DNA of 64,000 nt. Source: Methylomonas sp. LL1. GTDB taxonomy: Bacteria > Pseudomonadota > Gammaproteobacteria > Methylococcales > Methylomonadaceae. Within the stretch, counting starts at the first letter, position 1. Every line of letters begins with the position of its first letter. Below, in pieces: positions 8,843-17,924 of this stretch. The notes beneath the pieces are model-generated. The model had not been told where the DNA came from, did no database searches, and worked only from the letters and a program-made list of their open reading frames with translations. Location: NCBI RefSeq assembly GCF_015711015.1, contig NZ_CP064653.1:2356001-2420000 (forward strand), given 5' to 3'. The translations under genes were made by a program, and so were the position numbers.

Positions 8843-10758
8843 TCCGGTTTAGTTGCCGGGAAAAACTTTTTCAACTCTTCCAGTTTTGGGTGATCGTGAT
8901 GCACGTTATCGGGGTAATAACCGATATGTTTAGCGCCCAATTTTTTCAGCAAATTAAATTGCTCGGTGAAAATAGGCATTGGAACGTCTTGTTTTTTGTT
9001 CCAATCGACTGCTTGCAACTCGAACAGCATTTTTTTGAGGCCATCCGGATATTTGGCGGTTTTTTGAACCAGTTCGGTCAGCCACTGTTTAGGATGATCC
9101 GCTTTTTCCATGAACGGCATGGCTTCGATCGCGACGTAGTCGTAATGTTTTAAATAAGCCGGGAAAGATTGGGCATACCACTCTTCGCTATAGGGTTCCA
9201 ATAAGGGCAATGCGTAGAAATTACGGGCGGTTTTAATATAAGGCCGGTAAAACCTGACCCTGTCGGCCAGGTAATCGGTAAATTGCCCCAACAGTTCGGT
9301 TTTGTGCTGGGCCCAGCGCAGGCTCAATTCAGGCGAGGCATGAATGGCCTCGAACTCGGCCGGCAAGCCCCAAACCTTATGAGTCATCTCCATCGCCAGC
9401 GGAGAAACATCCTCGAAATTAGATAGAATGCCGTCATCGTGAAACAGAATGCCGTTGAAATCGCAGTATTTAGCCAAGTCCTCGTAAATTTCAGCAATAT
9501 ACTGTCTGGCTTCCGGATTAAAGGGGGATAACCGGGTGTAAATGTGTCTGGATAATTGCGGCCCACCGTCGCGCCATTCCTTTACAAACCATTTTAACGG
9601 CACATCGGCTTTGTAAGCCAAGATCGGCATCCAGGCATACACTTTGACGCTAGCCTTAGTATGTAACTGCGAGGCGACGTGATTGAACATGTCGCGCCGC
9701 ACCGGCAAATGCCGATTCGGAAAATACAGTTCATCGGCATTGCCATCCCCGTCCGGGTCGGAATAAGCCTGTAGAAATACCGTGTTGGCGCCGCTGGCCT
9801 TGATACGTTCGAGTAATGCGCTCAGATTACGGGTAGTCTGTTCTTCGTCCTCGTCATAAATATAATCCATGTCGACATGTGCCACGCGTAATGTTAAGTC
9901 GCTACGCTGATTCTTGACCACCTCGGCGAATTGCTTCCCGTTGATGTCATCGGTGATCATCAAGCGCTTCATCACGCCCACGTCGGCCAGGCTATTGACG
10001 CCATCGCTTAACCCCATGGTGAGCGGCATGCCATATTGCTTAGCCGCTTCCAAGGCAATCGTATTATATTCGCCATAAGGCCAAACCATTACCCGGGGCC
10101 GGATGCCCAGCAACTGAAACAAGCGTTCCGAGCTTTTTTCGATTTCCTTGAAAATTCGGCCACGGTAATCCTCGTCTTTTTCGTATTCTTCGTATTCGCT
10201 GCTATATAAGCGCGCGGTCACGGCGCTATGCTCGGTGCCTTGCGGATTGGCTGTTATGCCATGATGCAGATCATGGGTATGGGAAGCGATTTCAACCAAG
10301 CCACTGGCCATGACTTCTTGAATTTGAGCAACCGACATCAAGGGTTTAACGCCTTTGGTGTTTTCCCCCTCCAGCCACGAACCGACCACGGCAAGCGTGG
10401 CCGGGTATTTATACTTTTTCAATAAAGGCAAGGCGCGGGTGTAAAAACTCAGATAACCGTCATCGAAGGTTAATAAGACCGCCTTGCCGGGCAATGATTT
10501 TTCGCCCTTCACCGCATCCACCAAATCTTGAATACTGATCACGTGGTAGTCGTTCTTTTTCAGCCAGGCGAAATGTTGCTCCAGATGCTGCTTATTGACC
10601 GCGATGCGGTCGAATGGCGGTATTTTTTCTTCTTCTTCCAAAATATCGTGATAGTTCAATACCAAAAACCCGGCATTGGAGCCATTGGCAGCCACGAGTG
10701 GCGAAACAGTCAAACAAGCAAGCACCACAATTAAACGCAATAAGGCAAATATAGTCAT
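8839..10758 (-). CDS. pgaB: Poly-beta-1,6-GlcNAc N-deacetylase PgaB
   Basis: PgaB partially de-N-acetylates poly-GlcNAc in the periplasm so that it can be exported. The 639 residues hold a NodB-type deacetylase domain (about 35-270) with LTFDDGY at 96-102 and SHTHD at 159-163, followed by the glycoside-hydrolase-like C-terminal domain (about 290-620) with the aromatic and acidic pattern typical of PgaB. The N-terminus is hydrophobic. A VLAC at residues 12-15 is only an imperfect lipobox, so whether it is a lipoprotein, as in E. coli, is uncertain. It is the first gene of the locus; no pgaA porin gene precedes it. Confidence 0.94.
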   Translation of the reverse strand: MTIFALLRLIVVLACLTVSPLVAANGSNAGFLVLNYHDILEEEEKIPPFDRIAVNKQHLEQHFAWLKKNDYHVISIQDLVDAVKGEKSLPGKAVLLTFDDGYLSFYTRALPLLKKYKYPATLAVVGSWLEGENTKGVKPLMSVAQIQEVMASGLVEIASHTHDLHHGITANPQGTEHSAVTARLYSSEYEEYEKDEDYRGRIFKEIEKSSERLFQLLGIRPRVMVWPYGEYNTIALEAAKQYGMPLTMGLSDGVNSLADVGVMKRLMITDDINGKQFAEVVKNQRSDLTLRVAHVDMDYIYDEDEEQTTRNLSALLERIKASGANTVFLQAYSDPDGDGNADELYFPNRHLPVRRDMFNHVASQLHTKASVKVYAWMPILAYKADVPLKWFVKEWRDGGPQLSRHIYTRLSPFNPEARQYIAEIYEDLAKYCDFNGILFHDDGILSNFEDVSPLAMEMTHKVWGLPAEFEAIHASPELSLRWAQHKTELLGQFTDYLADRVRFYRPYIKTARNFYALPLLEPYSEEWYAQSFPAYLKHYDYVAIEAMPFMEKADHPKQWLTELVQKTAKYPDGLKKMLFELQAVDWNKKQDVPMPIFTEQFNLLKKLGAKHIGYYPDNVHHDHPKLEELKKFFPATKPE

Positions 10759-11230
10759 TTAGGGATGGGAAGAGCGGATGGTGAAAAACCAACAGCGAGG
10801 TTGGCAACGAGCCCGACAGGGCCGGGCATTTTACTCTAATCCATTAAATTTTAAATCGATAACCCACGCCGGATTCGCTCAATAACCCCTGGACTAGGTG
10901 TCGAATTAAATTCAAGCATGTGAGGCAACTGATTCAAGCGGATACGCCAAGCCCTTGCGGACATGTTAGTCCAAAACCGCCGACAGCCGACATTGAATCG
11001 GCGCCTGAGCCCATCTCAAAAACAGATCGCCTTGCCAATACCCCCAGCGTACTTAAGCATGTCGCAACCCGGCAAATATGACTAGCTTGAATTGAAGATT
11101 ACTTTTTTGCCGTCGAAGGCGTTAAAATTAGCCCATGTCGAGACAGGACTCATATCGTTTCGTAACCTGCACAAACCAAGGTTCCGACCATGGACGATTG
11201 GGCGTTCCACCTTTACTTATATCTGCCCAT
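10759..11230. other. Divergent intergenic region pgaB/nhaD
   Basis: These 472 bp separate the divergent pgaB and nhaD genes and must contain both promoters. No convincing ORF, strong hairpin or recognisable operator was seen. An in-frame extension of nhaD back to 11135 exists, but it adds residues unlike a signal peptide. Confidence 0.5.
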
Positions 11231-12676
11231 ATGGAAATCATCCGCTCTAAATTCTTGCTTACTCTTGCATTATTCGTCCTCCCCAACTTTGTATTCGGCG
11301 CCGAAGCCTCTGTGCAGCCGGAACGGCTGGACCTGACCCATCACTGGGTAGGCTATTTGGCAATCGTTATTTTTACGATCGCCTACATCCTGGCCATGAT
11401 CGAGGAAGTCACCGAACTGAATAAATCCAAACCGATGGTACTGGCCGCCAGTTTGATCTGGGCTTTTATCGCCGGCATCTATGTGTCGGGCGGAATGGGT
11501 GAACAGGCCGGTACTGCTTTCCGAGCGGCGCTTGAAAGCTATGCGGAGCTATTTTTGTTCATCATGGTATCCATGGCTTATCTGAATGCGATGGAAGACC
11601 GCGGTGTATTCAACAACCTACGGGTCTGGCTGTTGAGCAAGGGTTTTAGCTATCGCAAGTTGTTCTGGATTACCGGGATCATGTCGTTTGGCTTGTCCTC
11701 CGTTTGCAACAACCTGACCACGGCCTTGTTGATGGGAGCGGTCATCATGACCATGGGCAAGCACAATCGCCAATTTTTAAGCGTTGCCTGCATCAATATC
11801 GTGGTTGCCACCAATGCCGGCGGCTCCTTTAGCCCGTTCGGCGATATTACAACGCTGCTGGTCTGGCAAAGCGGCATGGTGCCATTCGCCGATTTTTATT
11901 CGTTATTCATCCCGGCCGTGGTCAATTTCGTACTCCCGGCCTCTATCATGTATTTCTGGATTCCAAAGTCGCAACCGGCGGCCGTCGGCAAGGCGCCCAC
12001 CATGAAACGCGGCGCATTGACCATGATCGTGCTGTTTCTATTGACCATCATTACCGCTATTTGCTTTGAAAACTTTCTGGAACTCCCGCCCGCAGCCGGC
12101 ATGCTGGCCGGATTGACCTATCTGAAATTCTTGGGCTTTTATCTGCAAAAGACCGAATCCAAGCCCGAGACCAGCGATTTTGCTCACGTTTACAAATTGT
12201 TCGACGTCGAATTGCCGGAACGGAACAAAAGCCATAAATTCGATGTCTTTAAAAGCGTGGCCGATCTGGAATGGGATACTTTGTTGTTTTTCTATGGCGT
12301 CATGGTCAGCGTCGGCGGTTTGAGTTTCATCGGTTATCTGACCCTGGCATCCGACGTACTTTATGTTGGCATGGACCCGACCATCGCCAATATTCTGGTC
12401 GGAATTCTGTCCGCTTTTATCGATAACGGTACTATCATGTACGCGGTGCTAACCATGCACCCCGAGATTTCGCAAGGCCAGTGGCTGCTGGTCACGCTGA
12501 CAGCCGGGGTGGGAGGCAGTCTGCTGGCTATAGGTTCCGCGGCCGGGGTCGGTTTAATGGGCCAAACCAAGGGCATCTACACCTTTGGCGTTCATTTAAA
12601 ATGGATGCCGGTAATTTTACTGGGTTTTTTCGGCAGCATAGGCGTTCACTTCCTGCTGAATGGCCATTATTTTTAA
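11231..12676 (+). CDS. nhaD: NhaD-type Na+/H+ antiporter
   Basis: An inner-membrane sodium/proton antiporter of the NhaD family (ion transporter superfamily), about 481 residues with a dozen hydrophobic segments. The start at 11231 is chosen because it gives a signal-like N-terminus (MEIIRSKFLLTLALFVLP, cleavage near VFGAEA), as is common in NhaD; a start at 11135 would add 32 unlikely residues. Family-like polar segments inside the membrane part are visible, such as SSVCNNLTTALLMG, NAGGSFSPFGDITTLL and FIDNGTIMYAVL. It probably serves sodium export and pH homeostasis. It is monocistronic or linked with the small tatA that follows 63 bp later. Confidence 0.9.
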   Translation: MEIIRSKFLLTLALFVLPNFVFGAEASVQPERLDLTHHWVGYLAIVIFTIAYILAMIEEVTELNKSKPMVLAASLIWAFIAGIYVSGGMGEQAGTAFRAALESYAELFLFIMVSMAYLNAMEDRGVFNNLRVWLLSKGFSYRKLFWITGIMSFGLSSVCNNLTTALLMGAVIMTMGKHNRQFLSVACINIVVATNAGGSFSPFGDITTLLVWQSGMVPFADFYSLFIPAVVNFVLPASIMYFWIPKSQPAAVGKAPTMKRGALTMIVLFLLTIITAICFENFLELPPAAGMLAGLTYLKFLGFYLQKTESKPETSDFAHVYKLFDVELPERNKSHKFDVFKSVADLEWDTLLFFYGVMVSVGGLSFIGYLTLASDVLYVGMDPTIANILVGILSAFIDNGTIMYAVLTMHPEISQGQWLLVTLTAGVGGSLLAIGSAAGVGLMGQTKGIYTFGVHLKWMPVILLGFFGSIGVHFLLNGHYF

Positions 12677-12739
12677 GCAAACTGTTTAGCCGGCAATGGT
12701 TTTTTACCGAGCAAACACTGAAATAAACGAGGAGTTATC

Positions 12740-12928
12740 ATGGGTTTTAGTCTTCCGCATCTATTAGTGGTACTGGCGATTGCTATCTTAGTGTTTGGCA
12801 CCAAGCGTTTGAAAAACATAGGCGAGGACCTTGGCGGCGCCATCAAGGGCTTTCGTAAAGCCATCAAGGAAAGTGAAGCAAACGACAACGCTTCATTGCC
12901 GACCGATAAAGATAATGCCCCACATTAA
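12740..12928 (+). CDS. tatA: Twin-arginine translocase subunit TatA/E
   Basis: A 62-residue TatA-type protein: one N-terminal membrane helix ([16 protein letters not shown]), the [20 protein letters not shown] hinge and amphipathic helix, and a short acidic tail. A strong ribosome binding site (GAGGAG) precedes the ATG. tatB and tatC are not adjacent, so the other Tat components must be encoded elsewhere. TatA-type proteins form the pore that moves folded proteins across the inner membrane. Confidence 0.93.
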   Translation: MGFSLPHLLVVLAIAILVFGTKRLKNIGEDLGGAIKGFRKAIKESEANDNASLPTDKDNAPH

Positions 12929-13027
12929 AGCCATGGGCTGTAAAATACCGAATCGCGCCCGCTGCTATTGCCTTTGTGCTTTAATAGAAAACTGGCGGGC
13001 ATTTCACTATCACCCACACCCCATGCA

Positions 13028-13612
13028 ATGGATTTAGAACAACTCATTATCGATTATGGCTACTTGGCCTTGTTCATCGGCACCTTTTTGGAAGGCGAAA
13101 CAATACTGGTAATCGCGGGATTTCTAGCCCATAGCGGATATTTGCAACTACCCTGGGTAATTTCAGCCGCTTTTCTCGGCACATTCGCCGGCGATCAAAC
13201 CTTTTTTTATCTGGGCCGTTTCAAGGGCATCCGCTTTCTGGAAAAACGTCCTCTCTGGCACAGTAAAACCGATAAAGTGTTCGACCTATTGCATAGGCAT
13301 CAAATCAAGGTCGTGCTGGGTTTTCGCTTTCTATACGGTGTCCGCAATGTGACGCCTTTTGTGATAGGCGCCAGCCGCATGCATCCGGTCAAGTTTTTCA
13401 TATTGAATTTCCTGGGGGCTTTGATCTGGGCGATAGCGGTTGGCTATCTAGGCTATGAATTTGGCGACATCGCTCAATCTATTCTGGGCGAAATCAAACA
13501 ATATGAAATTCACTTCCTGGTCGGCCTGATCGTAATAGGCCTGCTGCTATTTTGGCGCTCGACCCATAACGCCAGACAAGAACGCAACAAAAAGAACCTG
13601 ACCGAATCTTGA
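13028..13612 (+). CDS. DedA/SNARE-associated family membrane protein
   Basis: A polytopic inner-membrane protein of the DedA family, members of which act in membrane lipid (undecaprenyl phosphate) recycling and envelope homeostasis. The ATG at 13028 gives MDLEQLIIDYGYLALF, the typical family start; the upstream in-frame ATG at 12968 adds 20 non-conserved residues. Conserved DedA features include the FLEGETILVIAGFLA membrane re-entrant segment near residues 20-34, GDQTFFYLGR, and the RFLYGVRNVTPFVIGASRM segment. At 194 residues it is of usual size. The substrate is not deducible. Confidence 0.9.
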   Translation: MDLEQLIIDYGYLALFIGTFLEGETILVIAGFLAHSGYLQLPWVISAAFLGTFAGDQTFFYLGRFKGIRFLEKRPLWHSKTDKVFDLLHRHQIKVVLGFRFLYGVRNVTPFVIGASRMHPVKFFILNFLGALIWAIAVGYLGYEFGDIAQSILGEIKQYEIHFLVGLIVIGLLLFWRSTHNARQERNKKNLTES

Positions 13613-13784
13613 TGATGGAGTGTATTTCGCGACCCGATTTTGGCAAGGATTACCGAAATTCGACCGCGATCAAAGCATCGAAACGCTTGCCGCATCGGTT
13701 AACGGCAACCCGGAGGAATCGAGCCTATCGCAAACCACTCGAGCTTCGGCCGGCAATAACCACCTATTTTTCCCCATCGCCCAT

Positions 13785-13844
13785 GGCAGGCGCCGATGCT
13801 TTAGCCGCGACGATAAGCCTTCGGTCGCCGCTAAAGCACCTGCC
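13785..13844 (+). promoter_or_regulatory. Long imperfect hairpin in the leader of the CNNM/CBS gene
   Basis: The left arm GGCAGG, then TGCTTTAGC with flanking CGCGAC, pairs with the right arm GTCGC, GCTAAAGCA and CCTGCC, leaving a bulge of about 6 nt on the left side and a loop around GATAAGCCTTC. It lies 58 bp before the chosen start at 13902, inside a 289 bp leader. It could be a regulatory RNA structure, a DNA operator, or the terminator of the dedA gene without a T-run. No riboswitch class was recognised. Confidence 0.5.
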
Positions 13845-13901
13845 ACACAGTCCATCGAGAACTTATTTGTTCCCGGTTTACATAAATTTGTTTTTTATTT
13901 C

Positions 13902-15242
13902 ATGAGTACACTTTTTTTGGTTGCCGGCGCTCTGCTGCTGGTGTTTTTAAACGGTTTCTTTGTCGCGCTTGAGTTTAGCCTGGTCAAACTGCGGCAAACC
14001 CGCATCAAAGCCATCGCCCAATCCAAGGGTTGGCGCGGGCGGCTCCTGGCCAAGGTTCACAGCCAGTTGGATGTTTATCTTTCGGCCTGCCAACTCGGTA
14101 TCACGTTGGCTTCATTGGGTCTTGGCTGGATCGGCGAACCGGCCTTTGCCGAGCTGCTTGATCCATTGTTTGCCAAAATGGGCATCACCTCGCCCGAGTT
14201 GATCCACAACGTTTCATTTGCTTTCGCCTTTTGCACCATCTCGTTTTTGCATATCGTGGTCGGCGAACAAGCCCCCAAATCGATGGCGATCCGCAATCCA
14301 GAAGCCGTCGGCTTGTTTAGCGCCGGACCGCTTTACCTGTTCTATTGGTTGATGTACCCAGCCATTTGGCTGTTGAACGGTAGCGCCAATCTGGTGCTGC
14401 GCATCGCCGGCCTTTCCTACCAGCATGGCCACGACACGCATTATTCGACCGAAGAACTCAAACTCATTTTGCGTTCCAGCCGGCCCAGCGAACGCTTCAA
14501 CGATGAGGAATGGAACGTACTGGCCAAGGCGCTCGACTTCAACAAACTGGAAGTTTCGGAATTGATGCGGCCCATCCATGAAATCACCGCGCTTTACCGC
14601 AATTGCAGCTTGCAAGAAAACCTGCTGACGGTATTTAACAGCCGTTTCAGCCGCTACCCCTATTTCGACAGCAACGGCACCGACGTACTGGGGGTGATAC
14701 ATCTGAAGGATCTGTTTTTCGGCTTGCAGCAAGATGGGGGCATCAAGGATCTGGAAACTTATTTGCGTCCGATTCAATACATCCCGTCGCATATGCCGGC
14801 GGTTGAATTGTTCCGCCAATTCAACCAAGGTTCGCCGCATTTTGCCGTGATCGGCTTGCAAGGACAAAAGCCGCGCGGCTTCATCACCTTGGACAATTTA
14901 CTGTCGGCCTTGGTCGGCGATATTCACGACGAATTCCGCCCATGTGATACCGGCTGGCAAACGCTGGAAGACGGCTCGTTACTCGGCAAGGGCAGCCTGC
15001 CGATCTTTTCGTTGGAGCGCGTGCTGGGTATCGACATCGAAAACGAAGAACTGGACATGGAAGATGTCGATTCGGTCGGCGGCTTGGTGTTGGCTCAATT
15101 GCGCGACATTCCGGAAGAAAACGAAACCGTATCATTCGATGAGTTCGACATCACCGTGACCTCGATGAACGGTGCCCGCATCGAATGGGTGAAAGTCAGA
15201 AGCAAGCCCACCAACGGCGCCGAGCCAACCGACCGCAGCTGA
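13902..15242 (+). CDS. CNNM/HlyC-CorC family transporter with CBS domains
   Basis: A membrane protein of the CNNM (DUF21) plus CBS pair plus CorC_HlyC domain type, linked to magnesium or cobalt efflux. The start at 13902 gives MSTLFLVAGALLLVFLNGFFVALEFSLVK, the canonical DUF21 start; 94 upstream in-frame residues are not family-like. DUF21 occupies about residues 1-190 (with SACQLGITLASLGLGWIGEP and HIVVGEQAPKSMAI), CBS domains about 205-335, and the C-terminal CorC/HlyC domain about 355-435. The preceding leader has a strong hairpin that may be regulatory. Confidence 0.9.
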   Translation: MSTLFLVAGALLLVFLNGFFVALEFSLVKLRQTRIKAIAQSKGWRGRLLAKVHSQLDVYLSACQLGITLASLGLGWIGEPAFAELLDPLFAKMGITSPELIHNVSFAFAFCTISFLHIVVGEQAPKSMAIRNPEAVGLFSAGPLYLFYWLMYPAIWLLNGSANLVLRIAGLSYQHGHDTHYSTEELKLILRSSRPSERFNDEEWNVLAKALDFNKLEVSELMRPIHEITALYRNCSLQENLLTVFNSRFSRYPYFDSNGTDVLGVIHLKDLFFGLQQDGGIKDLETYLRPIQYIPSHMPAVELFRQFNQGSPHFAVIGLQGQKPRGFITLDNLLSALVGDIHDEFRPCDTGWQTLEDGSLLGKGSLPIFSLERVLGIDIENEELDMEDVDSVGGLVLAQLRDIPEENETVSFDEFDITVTSMNGARIEWVKVRSKPTNGAEPTDRS

Positions 15243-15298
15243 TTCGAGCCTAGCTGGTCTCAAATAGCTCCCCCACCAAGGTGACATACTCGAGAACA

Positions 15299-15331
15299 TT
15301 CGCCGGTTTTTTATATTTTTTTACCGGCGAA
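15299..15331 (+). terminator. Possible terminator after the CNNM gene
   Basis: Nine-base inverted repeat TTCGCCGGT / ACCGGCGAA around a T-rich loop, 57 bp after the CNNM stop. The T-run lies in the loop rather than after the stem, so its function as a terminator is uncertain. It sits in the 297 bp gap before trkH, whose remainder is AT-rich and probably carries the trkH promoter. Confidence 0.4.
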
Positions 15332-15539
15332 CCGTAAATTTTTACAAAATTTTTAGACCGTATTGTTTATATTTATCTGCCCTGATCAAACATGAATGAC
15401 TGTTGGCTACGCGCATGACAAATCCGGAACCCTTGGCCACCCCAACGCCATCTACGTCCTCGGCAAAACCGAACTCCTCGGTCAAGTCTAATTTCAGCGC
15501 ATAATAGCCCCGCCCTTCCCACTTTCACTCCGGCAACCG

Positions 15540-16997
15540 ATGCACCGTTTTTGTACGCTTGTCTTTGTCCTTGGCCTGATTTTGATGGTGTTCGGCCTGA
15601 CCTATGCATTCCCTATTGTCGCCTCGTTGTATTTTAACGATGGCATGGTCAACTATTTTGTCGACGGCATGTCCATCAATATCGGCGTGGGCGGGATTCT
15701 GGCCGGTACCACCATGCGTTTTCGCGGCGAGTTGAAAAACCGGGACGGCTATCTGTTGGTGGCGTTCTTTTGGGTGCTGATGGCGTCGGCCGCCACTTTA
15801 CCCCTGCTCTGGGGCATACCCGGCTTGTCGTTTACAGACGCGTTTTTCGAGACCATCTCCGGTTTCACCACCACCGGTGCCACCATTCTAGTCGGACTGG
15901 ATCAATTAGCCCCCTCCCTGAATTTATGGCGTCATGAACTGAACTGGATAGGCGGCTTGGGTATCATCGTACTGGCGGTAGCCGTGCTGCCGCTGCTCGG
16001 CGTCGGCGGCATGCAGCTCTATAAAGCCGAAATCGCCGGCCCGGTCAAGGACAGCAAAATCACCCCGCGCATTACCGAAACCGCCCGCCTGCTGTGGCTG
16101 GTCTATGCCGGTATTACCTTGGCCTGCATCCTATGCTTGAAGCTGGCCGGCATGGGCTGGTTCGATGCCATCTGCCATGCCTTCGCTACCCTGGGCCTGG
16201 GCGGTTTTTCCACTCACGACGCCAGCGTTGGCTATTTCGATTCGGCCGCGATCGAGCTGGTGTTGACCGTGTTCATGCTGATTTCGGCGATGAATTTTGC
16301 CACCCACTACACGGTTCTACATCAGCGCAGCCTGAAACCGCATCTGGCCGACCCGGAAACCATGCCGATGTTGGCCTTGATTTCCTCCAGTATTTTGCTC
16401 TGCGCCGGTTATCTGTGGCATTTCGACATCTATCCCGACTTTTTCGTCGGCTTGCGCCATGTGACCTTCAACTTGGTCTCGATCGCCACCGATTGCGGTT
16501 TTGTCAGTGTCGATTACGACCAGTGGCCGCCCTTTGTACCGTGGTGGATGCTGTACCTGAGCTGCATCACCGTCTGTACCGGCTCCACCGGCGGCGGCAT
16601 CAAGATGTTCCGTACATTGCTGCTTTGGAAACAAGCCGGCCGGGAAATGTTCAGCATCCTGCATCCGCGCGCCATCAACCCAATCCGGATCGGCAACACA
16701 CCGATCGCCAACAAGGTCATCTTCGCGGTGTTGGCCTTTATTTTTCTGTATTTTATTTCAGTGGTGGTTTTGACCTTTTCGCTGATCTTTGCCGGTCTCG
16801 AGCCGATTTCAGCCCTCAGCGCCATCATCGCTTGCATCAACAATGCCGGCCCCGGTCTGCATCAAGTCGGCCCTGCGACTAATTACGCCAGCCTGAGCGA
16901 TTTTCAAACCTGGATTTGTTCGATCGCCATGCTGTTGGGCCGGCTGGAAGTGTTTACCTTAATCGTACTGTTTACGCCGGCTTTCTGGAGAAGTTAG
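15540..16997 (+). CDS. trkH: TrkH-family potassium uptake protein
   Basis: The membrane subunit of the Trk potassium uptake system. The 485 residues contain the four pore repeats with filter-type sequences: SGFTTTGAT, LGLGGFSTHD, IATDCGF and CINNAGPG. Ten or so hydrophobic segments match the expected M1-P-M2 fourfold layout. Its cytoplasmic partner TrkA is not in the window. A clear ATG starts the gene. Confidence 0.93.
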   Translation: MHRFCTLVFVLGLILMVFGLTYAFPIVASLYFNDGMVNYFVDGMSINIGVGGILAGTTMRFRGELKNRDGYLLVAFFWVLMASAATLPLLWGIPGLSFTDAFFETISGFTTTGATILVGLDQLAPSLNLWRHELNWIGGLGIIVLAVAVLPLLGVGGMQLYKAEIAGPVKDSKITPRITETARLLWLVYAGITLACILCLKLAGMGWFDAICHAFATLGLGGFSTHDASVGYFDSAAIELVLTVFMLISAMNFATHYTVLHQRSLKPHLADPETMPMLALISSSILLCAGYLWHFDIYPDFFVGLRHVTFNLVSIATDCGFVSVDYDQWPPFVPWWMLYLSCITVCTGSTGGGIKMFRTLLLWKQAGREMFSILHPRAINPIRIGNTPIANKVIFAVLAFIFLYFISVVVLTFSLIFAGLEPISALSAIIACINNAGPGLHQVGPATNYASLSDFQTWICSIAMLLGRLEVFTLIVLFTPAFWRS

Positions 16998-17084
16998 ACG
17001 TTGCTTAAATATGATTGGACAAACTTTCCGAAATTGATTTCAAAAAACCATACTCCCATTTGATCCAGTCCGTTCCAATCACCC

Positions 17085-17864
17085 ATGCGCATCATTTCGC
17101 TCAATCTCAACGGTATCCGCTCGGCGGCGAGTAAAGGTTTTTACCACTGGCTGGCCGAACAACAGGCCGACCTGGTCTGCCTGCAGGAGATCAAGGCCCA
17201 AGCCGCCAATATGACCGAACAAATGCTGAATCCGGACGGTTACAGCGGCTATTTTCATTACGCTGAAAAGAAAGGCTACAGCGGGGTCGGCATATACAGC
17301 AAACGCCCGGCCGATGAGGTCATCGAAGGCTTGGGACATGATGACATCGACGCCGAGGGACGTTATTTGGAGGCGCGGTTCGGCAACTTATCGGTGATTT
17401 CGTTGTACCTGCCATCCGGCTCCAGCGGCGAGGATAGGCAAGCCGTGAAATTCAGCGTGATGCAGCGGTTTTATCCGCATCTGTCGGCCTTGAAGGCCAG
17501 CGGCCGCGAAGTGGTGATCTGCGGCGACTGGAACATCGCCCATCAGCAGGCCGATTTGAAAAACTGGCGCGGCAATCAAAAAAACTCCGGCTTTTTACCG
17601 GAGGAAAGGGCCTGGTTCGGCCAAGTGCTAAACGATCAAGGCTGGGTGGACGTCTATCGCCGCCTGCATCCTGACGCAACCGATGCTTGTTACACTTGGT
17701 GGAGCAACCGAGGCCAGGCCTGGGCCAAGAATGTGGGCTGGCGCATCGATTACCAAATCGCGACGCCAAACCTGGCCGGCACGGCGCAATCCACGCGGGT
17801 GTATAAAGACCAGCGCTTCAGCGATCATGCCCCGTTGATCATCGACTATGCCCAGGGATTTTGA
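17085..17864 (+). CDS. xth: Exodeoxyribonuclease III
   Basis: An AP endonuclease and 3'-5' exonuclease of base excision repair, in the exonuclease/endonuclease/phosphatase fold. Active-site segments are complete: SLNLNGIR near residue 5, CLQEIKA near 32, VICGDWNIAH near 144, TWWSNR, WRIDYQIAT and the terminal FSDHAPLIIDY. The length of 259 is typical. It converges with nasA, from which it is separated by 56 bp with a 7 bp inverted repeat. Confidence 0.96.
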   Translation: MRIISLNLNGIRSAASKGFYHWLAEQQADLVCLQEIKAQAANMTEQMLNPDGYSGYFHYAEKKGYSGVGIYSKRPADEVIEGLGHDDIDAEGRYLEARFGNLSVISLYLPSGSSGEDRQAVKFSVMQRFYPHLSALKASGREVVICGDWNIAHQQADLKNWRGNQKNSGFLPEERAWFGQVLNDQGWVDVYRRLHPDATDACYTWWSNRGQAWAKNVGWRIDYQIATPNLAGTAQSTRVYKDQRFSDHAPLIIDYAQGF

Positions 17865-17890
17865 TCAGCTAATCGGTCGAATAGAATCAA

Positions 17891-17924
17891 TTAGGCTAGG
17901 TTTTCCGGCTGAACGCCAGCCTAA
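17891..17924. terminator. Inverted repeat between convergent xth and nasA
   Basis: TTAGGCT / AGCCTAA arms with a 20 nt spacer overlap the nasA stop codon and lie 26 bp after xth. The position suits a shared bidirectional terminator, but there is no clear T-run on either side. Confidence 0.35.
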
